Under the pieces are notes generated by a model. It saw only the letters and a program-made list of their open reading frames with translations. It was not told where the DNA came from and ran no database searches. From JAXDJH01 sp034663635 (GTDB lineage: Bacteria > Actinomycetota > CADDZG01 > WHSQ01): a stretch of 64,000 nucleotides of DNA. The DNA lies in the NCBI GenBank assembly GCA_034663635.1, contig JAXDJH010000012.1, positions 18,611 through 82,610 of the forward strand, in the 5' to 3' direction. Shown piece by piece: positions 24,354 through 32,244 of the stretch. The position numbers and the translations under genes are program-made. How positions within the stretch are numbered: the stretch's first letter is position 1; every line of letters begins with the position of its first letter.

Positions 24354-24782
24354 CTAACGAGCCTTCATGAACAGATGTATGTGATCGGGATCCAACTGGT
24401 GGGGGGCGTCGCCGTGCTCTTCGAAGTAGAGCGACGCTCCCCCAGGCAATTCTGAGAAGTCCACGCGAGTGAATCCGAGCCTCTTGTAGAACTCCTCGCG
24501 CGGCGGATGCGCACAGAGGTACAGCGTTCCTCCGCGGCTGTTCATCGCAGCTTGCATGATGCGAGCGCCGAGGCCCTGCCCCCTGCGACTCTCTTCCACC
24601 ACCACGTCCTCGACGACGAGGATATTGGGCTCGACCTCGATCAATCGAACGTTCCCGACCACAGCACCGTCGCGCGCTATGAACGCGACGCCTTTGTCGA
24701 GGATCGGGTCATCCCATTCCTGCGACTCGAAGAATTTGGCGAGGTCGTCGGAGTCGTGCCGCGTGGCTCTCGTGATGAACAT
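24354..24782 (-). CDS. GNAT family N-acetyltransferase
   Basis: A 142-residue acetyltransferase. The acetyl-CoA loop is ESRRGQGLGARIMQAAMN (motif A, R/Q-x-x-G-x-G/A), preceded by VVEDVVVEE and followed by YLCAHPPREEFYKRLGFTRV (motif B). The end is less conserved (HQLDPDHIHLFMKAR). The acceptor cannot be read. It lies five bases downstream of the PHP gene, so it may be the last gene of the sat-cysC unit, though no link to sulfate activation is evident. Confidence 0.88.
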   Translation of the reverse strand: MFITRATRHDSDDLAKFFESQEWDDPILDKGVAFIARDGAVVGNVRLIEVEPNILVVEDVVVEESRRGQGLGARIMQAAMNSRGGTLYLCAHPPREEFYKRLGFTRVDFSELPGGASLYFEEHGDAPHQLDPDHIHLFMKAR

Positions 24783-24787
24783 CGTTT

Positions 24788-25678
24788 CTAGGCTCCCTGC
24801 AGTTCCATCGCTTTGGCGCGCAATCCTTCCAGAGCCTCGGGGGGAACGGTGACGTTGTTCTTGCCACCTGGAAGTCCACGGTCGGGCCGCATGTCGCCGT
24901 GGTAGTCGCTCCCGCCCGAGACCACCAGACCTTTACTACGGCCCAGAGCCCGGAACGGTTCCTGGGCAACCTCCGGCATATCTCCGTGATACCCCTCGAT
25001 GCCCACGAGTCCGGCAGTGCACAGTTCGTCGACGAAGCCCTCGAGCTGGTCAAACGGAAGACCCAGCGTGAACGGATGAGCGAGGACGGGCACCACGCCG
25101 GCCGACAGCATCAACTCCACAGCCTCGGTCGGCTTGTAGAGCTTCCTGCCGATGTAAGCCTTCGCGCCCTTCGCCAGGTAATCGTCGAAGGCCGTCTGGT
25201 AGTCGGGAACCGCACCATGCCGCACGAGAACGGCGGCGAAGTGCGGGCGGCCGATCTGAGAGCCCGGCCCCCCCGCTTCGTTTTCGACCTCCTCGAACGT
25301 CACCGGGATGCCGAGCTCGTTGAGCCGCTCGACGATCATCCGGTTGCGATTCGCGCGGTGGTACTGGAGGTCGGCCAGGGCCGCCGTCAAGGGGTTGTCC
25401 CGCTGCGGGATGAAATAGCCGAGCAGATGCATCGTCGGTCGCCCGTCGGGAGTCCACCCGCGCTCCGCGTAGTCCTCGACGTCGCACGAGATCTCGACGC
25501 CCGGGATCACCTCGACCCCAAGTCGCTCCCCCGCCGCGATCGCCTCCGCGCAGCCCGCGTCGTTGTCGTGGTCGGTTACGGCGATAACGGAAAGCCCGGC
25601 CGCACTCGCCTTGGCGACGAGTTCAGCCGGGCTATCCCCACCGTCGGAGACGGTGGTGTGTGCATGAAGGTCGATCAA
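24788..25678 (-). CDS. PHP-domain phosphoesterase, candidate 3',5'-bisphosphate nucleotidase
   Basis: A 296-residue metal-dependent phosphoesterase of the PHP family, similar in length and plan to YciV/RNase AM, which removes the 3' phosphate from 3',5'-bisphosphonucleotides such as pAp. Metal-ligand motifs are DLHAHTTVSDG (start), VTDHDN, IPGVEISC, IGRPHFA, VLAHPF and SGGSDYHGD. The start codon is TTG at 25676-25678, overlapping the cysC stop as TTGA. Being fused to cysC and sat by translation, it is well placed to clear pAp formed when PAPS donates its sulfuryl group. That role is inference from family and context. Confidence 0.88.
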   Translation of the reverse strand: MIDLHAHTTVSDGGDSPAELVAKASAAGLSVIAVTDHDNDAGCAEAIAAGERLGVEVIPGVEISCDVEDYAERGWTPDGRPTMHLLGYFIPQRDNPLTAALADLQYHRANRNRMIVERLNELGIPVTFEEVENEAGGPGSQIGRPHFAAVLVRHGAVPDYQTAFDDYLAKGAKAYIGRKLYKPTEAVELMLSAGVVPVLAHPFTLGLPFDQLEGFVDELCTAGLVGIEGYHGDMPEVAQEPFRALGRSKGLVVSGGSDYHGDMRPDRGLPGGKNNVTVPPEALEGLRAKAMELQGA

Positions 25679-26220
25679 GCCTCTATGTATTTCAGTTCGA
25701 TTAGCTTGTCGATGACCTGCTGAGCGGACTCTTCAACGGACTGCTCGCCGGTCTTCGCCACGACCTCGGCGTTGGTGGGAGCCTCGTACGGGTCGTCGAT
25801 GCCGGTGAAGCCTTTGATCTCGCCGGCGCGGGCTTTGGCGTAGAGGCCTTTCACGTCGCGCTCCTCGCAAACCTCGAGCGGGGCGTCGGCGTAGATCTCG
25901 ACGAAGTCCTTGATCATGGCGCGAGCCTCGTCGCGGATCGCCTTGTAAGGCGAGATCGCGGCGGTGATCACGAACGTGCCGTTGCGCTGAAGCAGGTGCG
26001 CGACGTACGCGATGCGGCGGATGTTGGTGTTGCGGTCCTCTTCCGAGAAACCGAGGCCCTTGCTGAGGTTCTCGCGCACGACGTCGCCGTCGAGGATCTC
26101 AACTGGCACCCCCGCGTCGAGGAGCTTCTCCTCAACGACATGAGCGATCGTGGACTTACCGGAGCCTGAGAGTCCCGTGAACCACAGAACTACGCCGCGC
26201 TCTCTGTTCGCTTGCTTCAT
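25675..26220 (-). CDS. cysC: Adenylylsulfate (APS) kinase
   Basis: Phosphorylates APS at the 3' position with ATP to give PAPS. The 181 residues include the P-loop WFTGLSGSGKSTIA (about 13-25), LDGDVVRENLSKGLGFSEEDRNTNIRRI (APS binding), FVITAAISPYKAIRDEAR and a lid region KGLYAKARAGEIKGFTGIDDPYEAP. All catalytic features look intact. It lies 29 bases after the AlkP-type gene and overlaps the PHP gene. No cysH or sulfotransferase lies in the window, so the fate of PAPS (reduction or sulfation) is open. Confidence 0.96.
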   Translation of the reverse strand: MKQANRERGVVLWFTGLSGSGKSTIAHVVEEKLLDAGVPVEILDGDVVRENLSKGLGFSEEDRNTNIRRIAYVAHLLQRNGTFVITAAISPYKAIRDEARAMIKDFVEIYADAPLEVCEERDVKGLYAKARAGEIKGFTGIDDPYEAPTNAEVVAKTGEQSVEESAQQVIDKLIELKYIEA

Positions 26221-26249
26221 TGATGTGCCTCCCTGGTCTGGGTCGGGTG

Positions 26250-27704
26250 TTACTTACGAAGTACTGAGGTGCCGAGCGCGCCCGGCGCGGGATCCAGGCC
26301 GAAGAGGTCGAGGACCGTGCAATGCACGTCCCACAAGTGAAGACCCTCTTTCGGACCAGGCTGCTGACCGGGGGCGTTGTTCATGATGAAGATCCCGTGC
26401 TCGGCGTGATTCGCCTCGTCGGGACCCGTGTCGTTCTCGAACGTGTAGATGGAACCGTGCCCGAGCGAGCCGACACTGCGCCAACGGAGCTCGCCGAAGA
26501 TGACGATGAGGTCCGGCGCGACGCCGTTCGTAGTGCCGTAGATCTCTTCGGGCTTGAGGGCCTTGTTGCCCATCGGGTTGCCCTCGTGATCGACCATCGC
26601 TTCGATCTTGCGGATCAATTCCTCGCGGACCGTGTCGTACTGGTCGGCGGGGATGATGCCGTCGGGCTCGCGGCCCTCGACGTTCAAGAAAAGGCGTCCG
26701 TAATAACCGCCGTCGCCCCACGCCTTGGTCTTTGACCAGTCGATTTCCATCTTGTTGATCGGAGTGATCTCGGTCGGCTTCTCGCCGGTGAATCCGAGGT
26801 AACCCTCATCGCGGAGCCACTCGTTGAAGCAGACCCCGCCAACCATCGCCTTCGCACCGTGGTCGGAGACGACGAGAACCGTCGTGTCCTCGTCCGCGTG
26901 CTTCAGAAGGTCGCCGATCTTGCCGTCGAGGAAGCGGTAGTACTCGCGCAGCGAGTCCTTGTACGGGTTGTCGGGGACGTAGCGAGGGTGGTTCGGATCG
27001 ATGAACGACCAGATCCCGTGGTTGAGGCGGTCGGGACCCATCTCGACCATCATGAAGAAGTCCCACGGCTTGTTGGTCAACAGGTAGTCCGCGGTCTTGA
27101 ACTTCATGTCGGTCATCTTGTAAGCCTCGTCCAAGATGTACTGAGTGTTGTCGGTGCGGAAGTTGCGGATGTCGAAGATGAACTCGCCGACGTTGGACTC
27201 GATCTCGGCCTTCAGCTCTTTCGGGTAGGTGTACTCCGCCTGATTGTTCGGCGTGAGGAAACACCCGATCTGGATTCCGTTGATCGGCTTGGGCGGATAC
27301 ATCGGCGGCACTGACATGACGATGCAGTCCTTGCCAGCGTCGCTCAGCAAGTCCCATGCGAGCGGCTCTTTCACCTTGAACGACGTCGCGAACTCGAGAC
27401 CGTCGTAGGTGTGGTCCTTGCGATTGCGGAAGCCGTAGATCCCGAGCGTGCCGGGATCCTTCGACGTCATCATGCAGGCCCACGCCGGAACGGTGATCGG
27501 CGGGACGATCGACTCGAGAGGCCCGTAGACGCCGTTCTCACGCAGCTTCGTGAGGTTCGGGATGTCGCCTGCGTACTCGTCGAAGATGTGCTCCGGCGGA
27601 GCGCAGTCCAACCCGATGACCATGACCTTGCGGCCGGCCTTCTTGGGAGAAGCCGTCGGACTGGGCGCCTCGTCTTTCTTCTTTAGCTTGTCCAGTAGAC
27701 CCAT
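26250..27704 (-). CDS. Alkaline-phosphatase superfamily phosphodiesterase / nucleotide pyrophosphatase
   Basis: A 484-residue member of the type I phosphodiesterase/nucleotide pyrophosphatase branch. After a charged N-terminus with a low-complexity linker, the first metal site is VMVIGLDCAPPEHIF (Asp), the nucleophile region is about VPPITVPAWACMMTSKDPGTLGIYGF (Thr or Ser), then MVEMGPDRLNHGIW, VVSDHGA (Asp-His pair) and a C-terminal HAEHGIF. It is soluble, with no signal peptide. It begins three bases after the sat stop and is followed by cysC, so it is bound into the sulfate-activation operon. A role on a nucleotide or sulfated/phosphorylated product, or hydrolysis that pulls activation forward, is possible; the substrate is unknown. 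Confidence 0.82.
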   Translation of the reverse strand: MGLLDKLKKKDEAPSPTASPKKAGRKVMVIGLDCAPPEHIFDEYAGDIPNLTKLRENGVYGPLESIVPPITVPAWACMMTSKDPGTLGIYGFRNRKDHTYDGLEFATSFKVKEPLAWDLLSDAGKDCIVMSVPPMYPPKPINGIQIGCFLTPNNQAEYTYPKELKAEIESNVGEFIFDIRNFRTDNTQYILDEAYKMTDMKFKTADYLLTNKPWDFFMMVEMGPDRLNHGIWSFIDPNHPRYVPDNPYKDSLREYYRFLDGKIGDLLKHADEDTTVLVVSDHGAKAMVGGVCFNEWLRDEGYLGFTGEKPTEITPINKMEIDWSKTKAWGDGGYYGRLFLNVEGREPDGIIPADQYDTVREELIRKIEAMVDHEGNPMGNKALKPEEIYGTTNGVAPDLIVIFGELRWRSVGSLGHGSIYTFENDTGPDEANHAEHGIFIMNNAPGQQPGPKEGLHLWDVHCTVLDLFGLDPAPGALGTSVLRK

Positions 27705-27707
27705 GGC

Positions 27708-28886
27708 TTATTTGCTCCTCTGGGCCTCTATGAGGATGCGAGCGACCTCGGGACGAGAGAACTCGTGCGGAGGCTCCTGGCCGTCCTGGAGCATCTCGCG
27801 CACCTGCGTGCCGGAGAGGTGGACGTGGTTCTCGCGGTCGTGAGGGCACGTCTTCTGCGACGCCATGCTCTCGCACTTCCTGCAGAAGAACGTGTGCTCG
27901 AACTTCAGAAGCGTGAGGTCGAGCTCGCCCGGCTCGAAGTTGTCGAAGATCTCCTGAGCCTCGTAGGTGCCGTAGTAGTCGCCGACACCCGCATGGTCGC
28001 GGCCGACGATGAAGTGAGTGACGCCGTAGTTCTTACGAAGGAGCGAGTGCCAGATGGCCTCGCGCGGCCCCCCGTAACGCATCGCGGCAACGAACACCGA
28101 GAGGATCACGCGGTCGTGCGGGTAGTAGTTCTCCATCAGGACCTCGTAGCACTTCATGCGAACGTCGGCGGGGATGTCGTCGCCCTTCGTTCCACCGACG
28201 AGCGGGTGGATCAGAAGACCATCGACGCCCTCGAGCGCGACCTTCGTGAGGTACTCGTGTGCACGGTGGATCGGGTTGCGGGTCTGGAAGGCGACGATCG
28301 TCTTCCACCCGCGCTTATCGAACTCCTCGCGCAACTCGAGTGGGGTCTTGCGGTACTCGGTGAACTCGTGGCCGAAGACGTTCTCGAGCACAGTCACCTC
28401 GCCGCCCACGTAGTTCGGGTGCTGGCTGTAGATGTACGCGACGCCGGGGTGTTTGTCCTCGGTCGTCTTGAAGCACTTCTGCGCTTCGTTTTTAGCGTCG
28501 TAGGTGTAGATGTCCTCGACGTCGATGATCGCGACTGGGCGGCCCTCGAAGTAGATCGCGGCCTGCTCACCCTTGGCGAGGTTCTTAACCTCGTCCTCCG
28601 ACGCCGAAAGCGTGATCGGCAGGCTCCACGGCAGGCCGTTCGCGAGGCGCATCTCTTCGACAACGCTGTCGTAGTCGGCCTTCGTCATGAACCCGCGGTT
28701 CGGCGACACCGCGCCTACCGAGAGCAGCTCGAGATCCGAGAGAACGCGGCGCTCCGAAACCTCGATACGAGGCAGGGACGCGGCTTTCTCTACGAGCGAC
28801 GCGACTTCATCGTCGCCCGCCATCCGGATCTCCAAAGCCCCTCCATGAGGCTGGTTTCCGGGTACGTCCTTCAAAGTCGTGGGCAT
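27708..28886 (-). CDS. sat: ATP sulfurylase (sulfate adenylyltransferase)
   Basis: Forms APS and pyrophosphate from ATP and sulfate. The homo-oligomeric Sat type, not CysDN. About 392 residues with substrate motifs FQTRNPIHRAHEYLTKVAL, HPLVGGTKGDD, FVAAMRYGGPREAIWHSLLRKN and HFIVGRDHAGVG, plus a cysteine/histidine cluster (FCRKCESMASQKTCPH) that binds zinc in many bacterial and archaeal Sats. ATG at 28884-28886 has GGAG five bases upstream; a GTG immediately before is also in frame. First gene of sat-AlkP-cysC-PHP. Three nine-base repeats lie 65-115 bases upstream. Confidence 0.96.
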   Translation of the reverse strand: MPTTLKDVPGNQPHGGALEIRMAGDDEVASLVEKAASLPRIEVSERRVLSDLELLSVGAVSPNRGFMTKADYDSVVEEMRLANGLPWSLPITLSASEDEVKNLAKGEQAAIYFEGRPVAIIDVEDIYTYDAKNEAQKCFKTTEDKHPGVAYIYSQHPNYVGGEVTVLENVFGHEFTEYRKTPLELREEFDKRGWKTIVAFQTRNPIHRAHEYLTKVALEGVDGLLIHPLVGGTKGDDIPADVRMKCYEVLMENYYPHDRVILSVFVAAMRYGGPREAIWHSLLRKNYGVTHFIVGRDHAGVGDYYGTYEAQEIFDNFEPGELDLTLLKFEHTFFCRKCESMASQKTCPHDRENHVHLSGTQVREMLQDGQEPPHEFSRPEVARILIEAQRSK

Positions 28887-28949
28887 CACAGCTCCGTTTC
28901 ACTAGACGAGGCAACGTCGGAAAGATGCATCGGAGGCGCTTCCGGATGG

Positions 28950-28998
28950 ACTCTGGGTCCGTAGAACACTCTGGGCGCACTCCTATAGCACTCTGAGT
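28950..28998. repeat. Three direct repeats upstream of sat
   Basis: ACTCTGGGT (28950-28958), ACTCTGGGC (28968-28976) and ACTCTGAGT (28990-28998) are spaced 18 and 22 bases start to start in the 171-base region before the sat start. The spacing, close to two helical turns, suggests binding of a dimeric or multimeric regulator. Confidence 0.45.
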
Positions 28999-29057
28999 CT
29001 ACCAAATCCGGCCGTCTTCTGCCCCGGATGGTCGCCTTGCTTTCGGGCCGGAGGAGA

Positions 29058-29828
29058 TTACGAGCTCTCGCCCTTCGAAGCCATCAGGAACCGCCGGTTG
29101 ACCGCATCGAGAGTCGCCCTGACCGTTGTCTCGGTCACGGGGCCTCCGCGCGTCAGGGCTGCGCCCAGCACGTCGAGCTTGCCTTCCTCCTGGACGATCA
29201 CTAGGACAGCCTCCTGCCCGCTGACGTTGACGAGGGCCGATGCACGAAGCCTGAACTCGACGTCTGGGAGGAGGCGTTTGACGGCCTCTAGCGTGGCCTC
29301 AGCCAGAACCTTCAGGCCGTGGGGGGTCTTCTCGGACGAGGCCTGCCCGATCACCTCGGTGCCGGGGGCCCCGAGGGCTACCTCCGCCTGGGAACGCCAG
29401 CTCGTGGAGCTCAGGGCCACTCGCCTCAAGGCGGGGCGAGCGTCCAGGCCGGCCGGGGGCGTCGCGACCAGCGGTTGGTCGATCGTGATCGGGCCTCCCT
29501 GGGCCTCTTCGTCCCCTTCCTGGATGGGGCCGTGCGAGATGGCCTCTTGCTCCGCGAATTCAGCGGCTCGCTCGAGCGACTCGAGGTCTCCGAAATAGCT
29601 CTCCGCCTCCAGCTCGAAGACGAAGACTTGGCTGACCGGCGATCCGAGATCGCGCCTCGCTATCTCCTCCAGGATCATCGCCTGGACGGAATCCCGGTCG
29701 GTGCCGATCTGGGTGAACGCTTGGATCTCGGACGGGGTGCCGTCGACGCCCCTGAGCACGACGCAGCCCAGTACGCCCGGTAGTTGCTTGATGGTCGACT
29801 CGAGGTCTTCCAGATCGATCTCGCTCAA
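29058..29828 (-). CDS. Two-domain protein of unknown function
   Basis: A 256-residue cytosolic protein. The first 75 residues (LEDLESTIKQLPGVLGCVVLRGVDGTPSEIQAF) look like a small alpha/beta, ACT-like module; then an acidic Gln/Glu/Gly-rich linker (about 90-115); then a second module (RRVALSSTSWRSQAEVALGA, HGLKVLAEATLEAVKRLLPD, ALVNVSGQEAVLVIVQEEG, TTVRATLDAVNRRF) with alternating strands and helices. I have seen this strand pattern in unnamed actinobacterial proteins but cannot attach a function. TTG at 29826-29828 follows GATGAGAG. Single gene, divergent from the M23 peptidase gene. Confidence 0.7.
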   Translation of the reverse strand: MSEIDLEDLESTIKQLPGVLGCVVLRGVDGTPSEIQAFTQIGTDRDSVQAMILEEIARRDLGSPVSQVFVFELEAESYFGDLESLERAAEFAEQEAISHGPIQEGDEEAQGGPITIDQPLVATPPAGLDARPALRRVALSSTSWRSQAEVALGAPGTEVIGQASSEKTPHGLKVLAEATLEAVKRLLPDVEFRLRASALVNVSGQEAVLVIVQEEGKLDVLGAALTRGGPVTETTVRATLDAVNRRFLMASKGESS

Positions 29829-30145
29829 CTCTCATCCCCCCTATCAGCCTGGCAGAGAGCATATAGGGAGCCTTCCTGGAGGCGAGAAGGCAAAGAAAAT
29901 GCACCCGTCGAGTCTTCGTCCCGGCCGGAGCCGGTTTACAACTCAACGGATGCACGGCGCACACTACAAGAAGGCTATAGGGAGCAGGAAAGGCTGCTTT
30001 TTGCTCGAAAAGGTGGTGTTGCCCCTCTGGGAGGCCTGTGGCAGGATGCCCCAGGCCGCCCCCCGGCACGACCCGGAAGGCTGGCGGCGTAACCGGACCC
30101 GACAACGCGGCACGGCTCCGGAGACCGAACAAGGAGAATGAGGCT
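29829..30145 (+). promoter_or_regulatory. Intergenic region with structured leader of the M23 gene
   Basis: This 317-base stretch separates two divergent genes and holds no convincing reading frame. On the rightward strand I see a five-pair hairpin AGCAG/CTGCT followed by TTTT (29983-30002, weak terminator-like), a strong hairpin GGCCTG-T-GGCA-GGA-TGCC-C-CAGGCC (30034-30057), pairing of GCCGCC (about 30055-30060) with GGCGGC (about 30083-30088), and CCGGA/TCCGG around CCCGACAACGCGGC (about 30094-30122). CCCGACA recalls the 3' core of ydaO-type leaders, but the 5' core is not found. Confidence 0.4.
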
Positions 30146-31258
30146 ATGCATCAACGAGGCGTTCGCGCCTGGATCGCCGGAACGATCCTCGCGACCCTCC
30201 TCCTCCCCGCGGTCGGATCGATAGCCGACACGAAAGACGAGCTCGACAAGGCCGAACAGAAGCTCGACGAGGTCCAGGCCGACATCGGCGCCCACGAGTC
30301 TCAGGTCGACACCCTGAGGGCCGAGGCGAAGGCGCTCAACGACAACATGATCTCTCTCCGTCACGATCTCGACGACACCGAAACCGCCCTGGCGAAGGTC
30401 GAGTCCCAGGTGCGCACTGCCCAGGCTCGGATCGACAGGACCCAAGGCGAGATCGACTCGATCCATGACCTAGCGACGGATCAAGCGGTCGCCCTGTACA
30501 AGCAGGGTCAGACCGAAGCGATCAGCGCGCTGCTCGACTCCGCATCTCTGACTGAACTCGACAATCGCGTCGAGATGCTCGGAGTCGCTGCGCAACAGAA
30601 CACCGGAGCGCTCGTGGAGTACGGCCGCCTCAAAGTCGAGATCACCGCCCAGCACCGCGATCTCTTCAACATGAAAGAAGAGCTCGACGGCATCCGCCAG
30701 CATCAAGAGAAGATCTACGCGACGCTCGACTCGCAAAAAGCGGAGCTCATCGACAAGGTCGGGCAGCTCCAATCGCTACTTGGTAAGGAATACGCGGAAG
30801 AAGGTGTCCTCGAGTCCGAGGCGAGGAAGCTCTCAGCGATCATCCTCGAGAAGAGCACACTCCATTCGGTCGCGATCCTCGGCAAATCGTCCGAAGGATT
30901 CATCTGGCCGCTCAACGGCGCTATCAACTCCCCGTTCGGCCCCCGATGGGGACGCATGCACACCGGCATCGACATCGATGGCGTCACGGGCGATCCGATC
31001 GTTGCATCCAAAGCGGGACGCGTGATCCTCGCCCAGGCCTACTCGGGGTACGGAAACGCCATCATCATCGATCACGGAGGCGGCTTCGCGACCCTCTACG
31101 GTCACCTTTCGGCCTTCGACGTGCGAAGCGGGGAAGACGTGGCACAAGGTCAGATCATCGGCCGCGTCGGCTGCACGGGCTCCTGCACGGGCGATCACCT
31201 CCATTTCGAGGTGCGCGTCAACGGGACGCCGGTCGACCCGCTCGATTACCTGCCTTAA
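30146..31258 (+). CDS. Secreted coiled-coil M23 peptidoglycan endopeptidase
   Basis: A 370-residue exported protein: signal peptide (VRAWIAGTILATLLLPAVGSIA, about 5-27), a long coiled coil (about 28-235, rich in Glu, Asp, Leu, Gln; PcsB/EnvC/RipA-like), and a C-terminal M23 metallopeptidase domain. Zinc ligands are visible in RMHTGIDIDG (His and Asp) and DHLHFEVRVNG (HxH); the GHLSAFDV segment carries the catalytic His. Such proteins cut peptide cross-links, often in cell division. ATG at 30146 follows AAGGAG; the upstream frame to 30038 is not needed. A structured leader precedes it and the stop overlaps the convergent acetyltransferase stop. Confidence 0.92.
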   Translation: MHQRGVRAWIAGTILATLLLPAVGSIADTKDELDKAEQKLDEVQADIGAHESQVDTLRAEAKALNDNMISLRHDLDDTETALAKVESQVRTAQARIDRTQGEIDSIHDLATDQAVALYKQGQTEAISALLDSASLTELDNRVEMLGVAAQQNTGALVEYGRLKVEITAQHRDLFNMKEELDGIRQHQEKIYATLDSQKAELIDKVGQLQSLLGKEYAEEGVLESEARKLSAIILEKSTLHSVAILGKSSEGFIWPLNGAINSPFGPRWGRMHTGIDIDGVTGDPIVASKAGRVILAQAYSGYGNAIIIDHGGGFATLYGHLSAFDVRSGEDVAQGQIIGRVGCTGSCTGDHLHFEVRVNGTPVDPLDYLP

Positions 31259-32211
31259 TCCCGCAACTCTTTCACCGCTCCGACGAAGCGCCTGATGGGC
31301 TGCATGCCGACACGTTCGTAGAGGGCGACGGCTCCGGTTTCGTTACCGGCGTCCACGTTCAGGGTGACATTCGGAACCCCGCGCCGGGCGAACTCCGCGA
31401 AGGAAGCCTCCAGGAGAGCGGCGCCGATCCCTCTGCCTCTCCACTCCTTGAGCACCGCTAGGTCCCTGATGAACGGAACGTCTCCGAGGCTGCCGATCGC
31501 GCCGCCGACGATCCGGCCCTCGGCTTCCGCAATCAACCAAAGGCCGGCATCGAAGTCCGGTCGGCGCATCACGACGCTCCAGTCGTCGAAGGTGGATGGC
31601 GAGAAGCCCCAGTGTTCGGAGAATCCCGCCTCCATGAGTTCATGGATATTGGGAGCTTCGAGGTTGAGATCGGCCGGTCGGACGGATACGCCTGGAACCG
31701 TCTTGGGTTCGAAGGTGCGGCCCTCCAGCTCGATCCGCATGTGCCAGAACTGGCGCTTCGGCGAGTAACCGTTCCGCCGAAGGAGCTCTACCCCCAACTC
31801 ATCCAGAGCGCTGGTGAACGCCCACAGCTCGGCCTCATCACGTCCCGCCGCGGCCATGAGATCTCGAGCGCGCCGCTCGTAAGCGGTTACCAGCCCCGAC
31901 CCGATCCCACGACCGCGGTGGCTGGGATGGACCTCTCCCGTCGCCTCGAACCAGATCCGCTCACCACCTTCATCGGCGAGCTCTGCATAGGCCGCTAGTG
32001 ACCCATCGGGAGCTTCCACCACCCATGCATCTTTAGCCAGATCGAAGGAGCTCCAGCCCCAGATCTCGAGGATGTCGGCTTCCGTATAGCCCGGCTCGGC
32101 CCCCTCGGCGATGTCACAGGCAGCGACCAGCTCGGCCACTGCCCGGCTCTCGGAGCGCTCGGGGGGCCGAAGAACGTAGCCGGGCAGATCAGGAAATGAG
32201 GCGTCATCCAT
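31255..32211 (-). CDS. Double-GNAT acetyltransferase
   Basis: A 318-residue protein with two GNAT domains in tandem, like mycothiol synthase in plan. The N-terminal domain has EVHPSHRGRGIGSGLVTAYERR (about residues 90-112); the C-terminal domain has DLAVLKEWRGRGIGAALLEASFAEF and ends with TLNVDAGNETGAVALYERVGMQPI. Both keep the acetyl-CoA loop R-G-x-G-I-G. The frame is open far upstream but that part is antisense to the receiver gene, so ATG at 32209-32211 is chosen. Mycothiol synthase (MshD) is one possibility; family members with other acceptors are common, so I do not assign it. Confidence 0.85.
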   Translation of the reverse strand: MDDASFPDLPGYVLRPPERSESRAVAELVAACDIAEGAEPGYTEADILEIWGWSSFDLAKDAWVVEAPDGSLAAYAELADEGGERIWFEATGEVHPSHRGRGIGSGLVTAYERRARDLMAAAGRDEAELWAFTSALDELGVELLRRNGYSPKRQFWHMRIELEGRTFEPKTVPGVSVRPADLNLEAPNIHELMEAGFSEHWGFSPSTFDDWSVVMRRPDFDAGLWLIAEAEGRIVGGAIGSLGDVPFIRDLAVLKEWRGRGIGAALLEASFAEFARRGVPNVTLNVDAGNETGAVALYERVGMQPIRRFVGAVKELRD

Positions 32212-32244
32212 AGGAGTGACGGCAGTTTGGCAGAATCGACAGGG

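Noticed and set aside
27765..28964. Open frame of 399 codons antisense to sat.
   Set aside because: It mirrors the high-GC coding bias of sat, has no recognisable domain, and sat is intact.
30034..30122. Possible ydaO (c-di-AMP) riboswitch before the M23 gene.
   Set aside because: Only CCCGACA of the 3' core is seen; the 5' core (GAA-TCC-like and GGGGGACC-like segments) is missing, so the family name is not assigned.
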